Below, one piece after another: positions 29,753-30,340 of a stretch of 30,340 nt of DNA. This DNA comes from a virus, in the IMG/VR virus record IMGVR_UViG_3300030101_002473, positions 1-30,340 of that record; one strand, 5' to 3'. A program made the translations under genes and the position numbers. The notes under the pieces are model-generated. The model searched no databases, was not told the origin of the DNA, and was given only the letters and a program-made list of their open reading frames with translations. Each line of letters opens with the position of its first letter. The first letter of the stretch is position 1.

Positions 29753-30219
29753 TATACAGATGCAATAAATACCTCTACTCTAACTGCAGCACCCTCTGCT
29801 ATAGGTCTTACTATAATCTTTGATAAATCACCCATTGTACCAAAACTAGGCGAGCCGTCTGCCTCTATTAAGGCAAGCTGTGATGCTCTATCATATACAT
29901 GTGATGAGCCTGGTCCTAGTGTTGCTTGAAATAATGAGGCTTCTTCACCTAGAGTGCCTAGTGTATAAGCTACCTCTACAGAATTAGTAGAATCGAGATT
30001 AGTTAGCCTGATATACCTAGTATCTGCTACACTTAATGCACCGTTTGCTGTATGCTCTGATTCAGCAAATGTTACTAGCGTTGTAGATTGAGCACTAGCA
30101 CATGATACTGTACGCTTGTACACATCATTAATACCTGTAATAACATGAGTTATAGTGCCTCCTGCTTGAGCTGAATTAATTGTTAAATCTTCTTGTATTG
30201 TTACTGTTAAATTTGCCAT
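29752..30219 (-). CDS. Small virion structural protein (155 aa)
   Basis: The 155-aa protein is beta-rich, with Thr, Ser, Ala and Gly dominant: ANLTVTIQEDLTINSAQAGGTITHVI, RYIRLTNLDSTNSVEVAYTLG, then LGPGSSHVYDRASQ and KIIVRPIAEGAAVRVEVFIAS. This small beta-sandwich style suits a virion component, perhaps of the tail. It lies across the circle from the 96-710 gene and before the gp10-like gene, so a tail or neck part is likely. No family is named with confidence. Confidence 0.55.
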   Translation of the reverse strand: MANLTVTIQEDLTINSAQAGGTITHVITGINDVYKRTVSCASAQSTTLVTFAESEHTANGALSVADTRYIRLTNLDSTNSVEVAYTLGTLGEEASLFQATLGPGSSHVYDRASQLALIEADGSPSFGTMGDLSKIIVRPIAEGAAVRVEVFIASV

Positions 30220-30241
30220 ATTGTTATTATTATTATATCAT

Positions 30242-30339
30242 TATTGTAATATCACTTATTTTTTATTTCTGTTCTACTTTTTTTTATTTTCTTATCTAGT
30301 GCTTGTTTTACTTTTTTGTTCATTTTGTTATACCTACTA
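30242..30339. repeat. 98-bp direct terminal repeat, right copy
   Basis: Identical to 1-98. With the copies merged, the unique genome is about 30,242 bases and the gap between the 204-aa and 155-aa tail genes is about 120 bases, holding only the 23-codon mini-ORF. Confidence 0.95.
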
Positions 30340-30340
30340 G

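Noticed and set aside
1-30340. Apparent absence of CCGG
   Set aside because: I saw none, but CG-containing words are scarce in this genome, so only a few would be expected; this is weak compared with GATC.
1-30340. CRISPR arrays, tRNA genes, insertion sequences, integrase or repressor
   Set aside because: None was recognised on either strand; the non-coding gaps are too short for most of these and show no such pattern.

Overview
This window looks like one complete genome, about 30.24 kb, of a tailed double-stranded DNA phage with siphovirus-like gene content, infecting a Bacteroidota (flavobacteria-like) host. The first 98 bases recur at the end (30242-30339), as expected for a circular or terminally redundant molecule cut open by an assembler. 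The host inference rests on the AT-rich composition, the absence of Shine-Dalgarno sequences with A-rich stretches in front of start codons, TTTG/TTG...TAnnTTTG promoter-like sequences, and protein types typical of Bacteroidota phages. All protein genes lie on the minus strand, so transcription runs from high to low coordinates and across the ends. No integrase or repressor was recognised.

Layout in transcription order. (1) 12777-9438: early accessory genes, with an ArdC-like antirestriction protein (11581-12516) and an unknown 160-aa gene (11026-11508) flanked by two hammerhead ribozymes. (2) 9441-5894: replication and recombination, with a Rad52/Erf-like annealing protein, a protein with a DnaA domain IV-like segment, a winged-helix replication protein, DnaB helicase, a RusA resolvase and an SSB-like protein. 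(3) 5910-4202: a sigma-like factor, a zinc ribbon, small ORFs, a ParB-like protein and a TET/JBP-like 2OG-Fe(II) dioxygenase. (4) 3451-1785: small and large terminase. (5) 1529-712: a tail-chaperone-like gene whose conserved 3' half is reached only through a -1 frameshift on a T9 run; then, across the ends, tail and neck genes from 30219 to the tape measure at 22790. (6) 22772-19597: prohead protease, scaffold, major capsid and tail-tube-like protein, closed by a strong terminator. (7) 19495-14989: small virion proteins, a LamG-like adhesin, an elongated portal and a connector. (8) 14987-13070: a lysis cassette (membrane peptide, M15 endolysin, holin-like protein), a metallophosphoesterase and a small basic protein.

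The most striking signals are: two complete hammerhead ribozymes on the coding strand, each overlapping the stop codon of the upstream ORF and each leaving a 25-26 nt leader before the next start; total absence of GATC while its composition-matched palindrome CTAG is strongly enriched; the chaperone frameshift; the dioxygenase/ParB pair without a methyltransferase; a probable plus-strand small RNA; and a pair of 97-bp diverged intergenic repeats.

The virion modules are in an unusual order: terminase, tail, tape measure, capsid, portal, rather than terminase, portal, capsid, tail. Several real small genes lie in apparent gaps and are annotated below.
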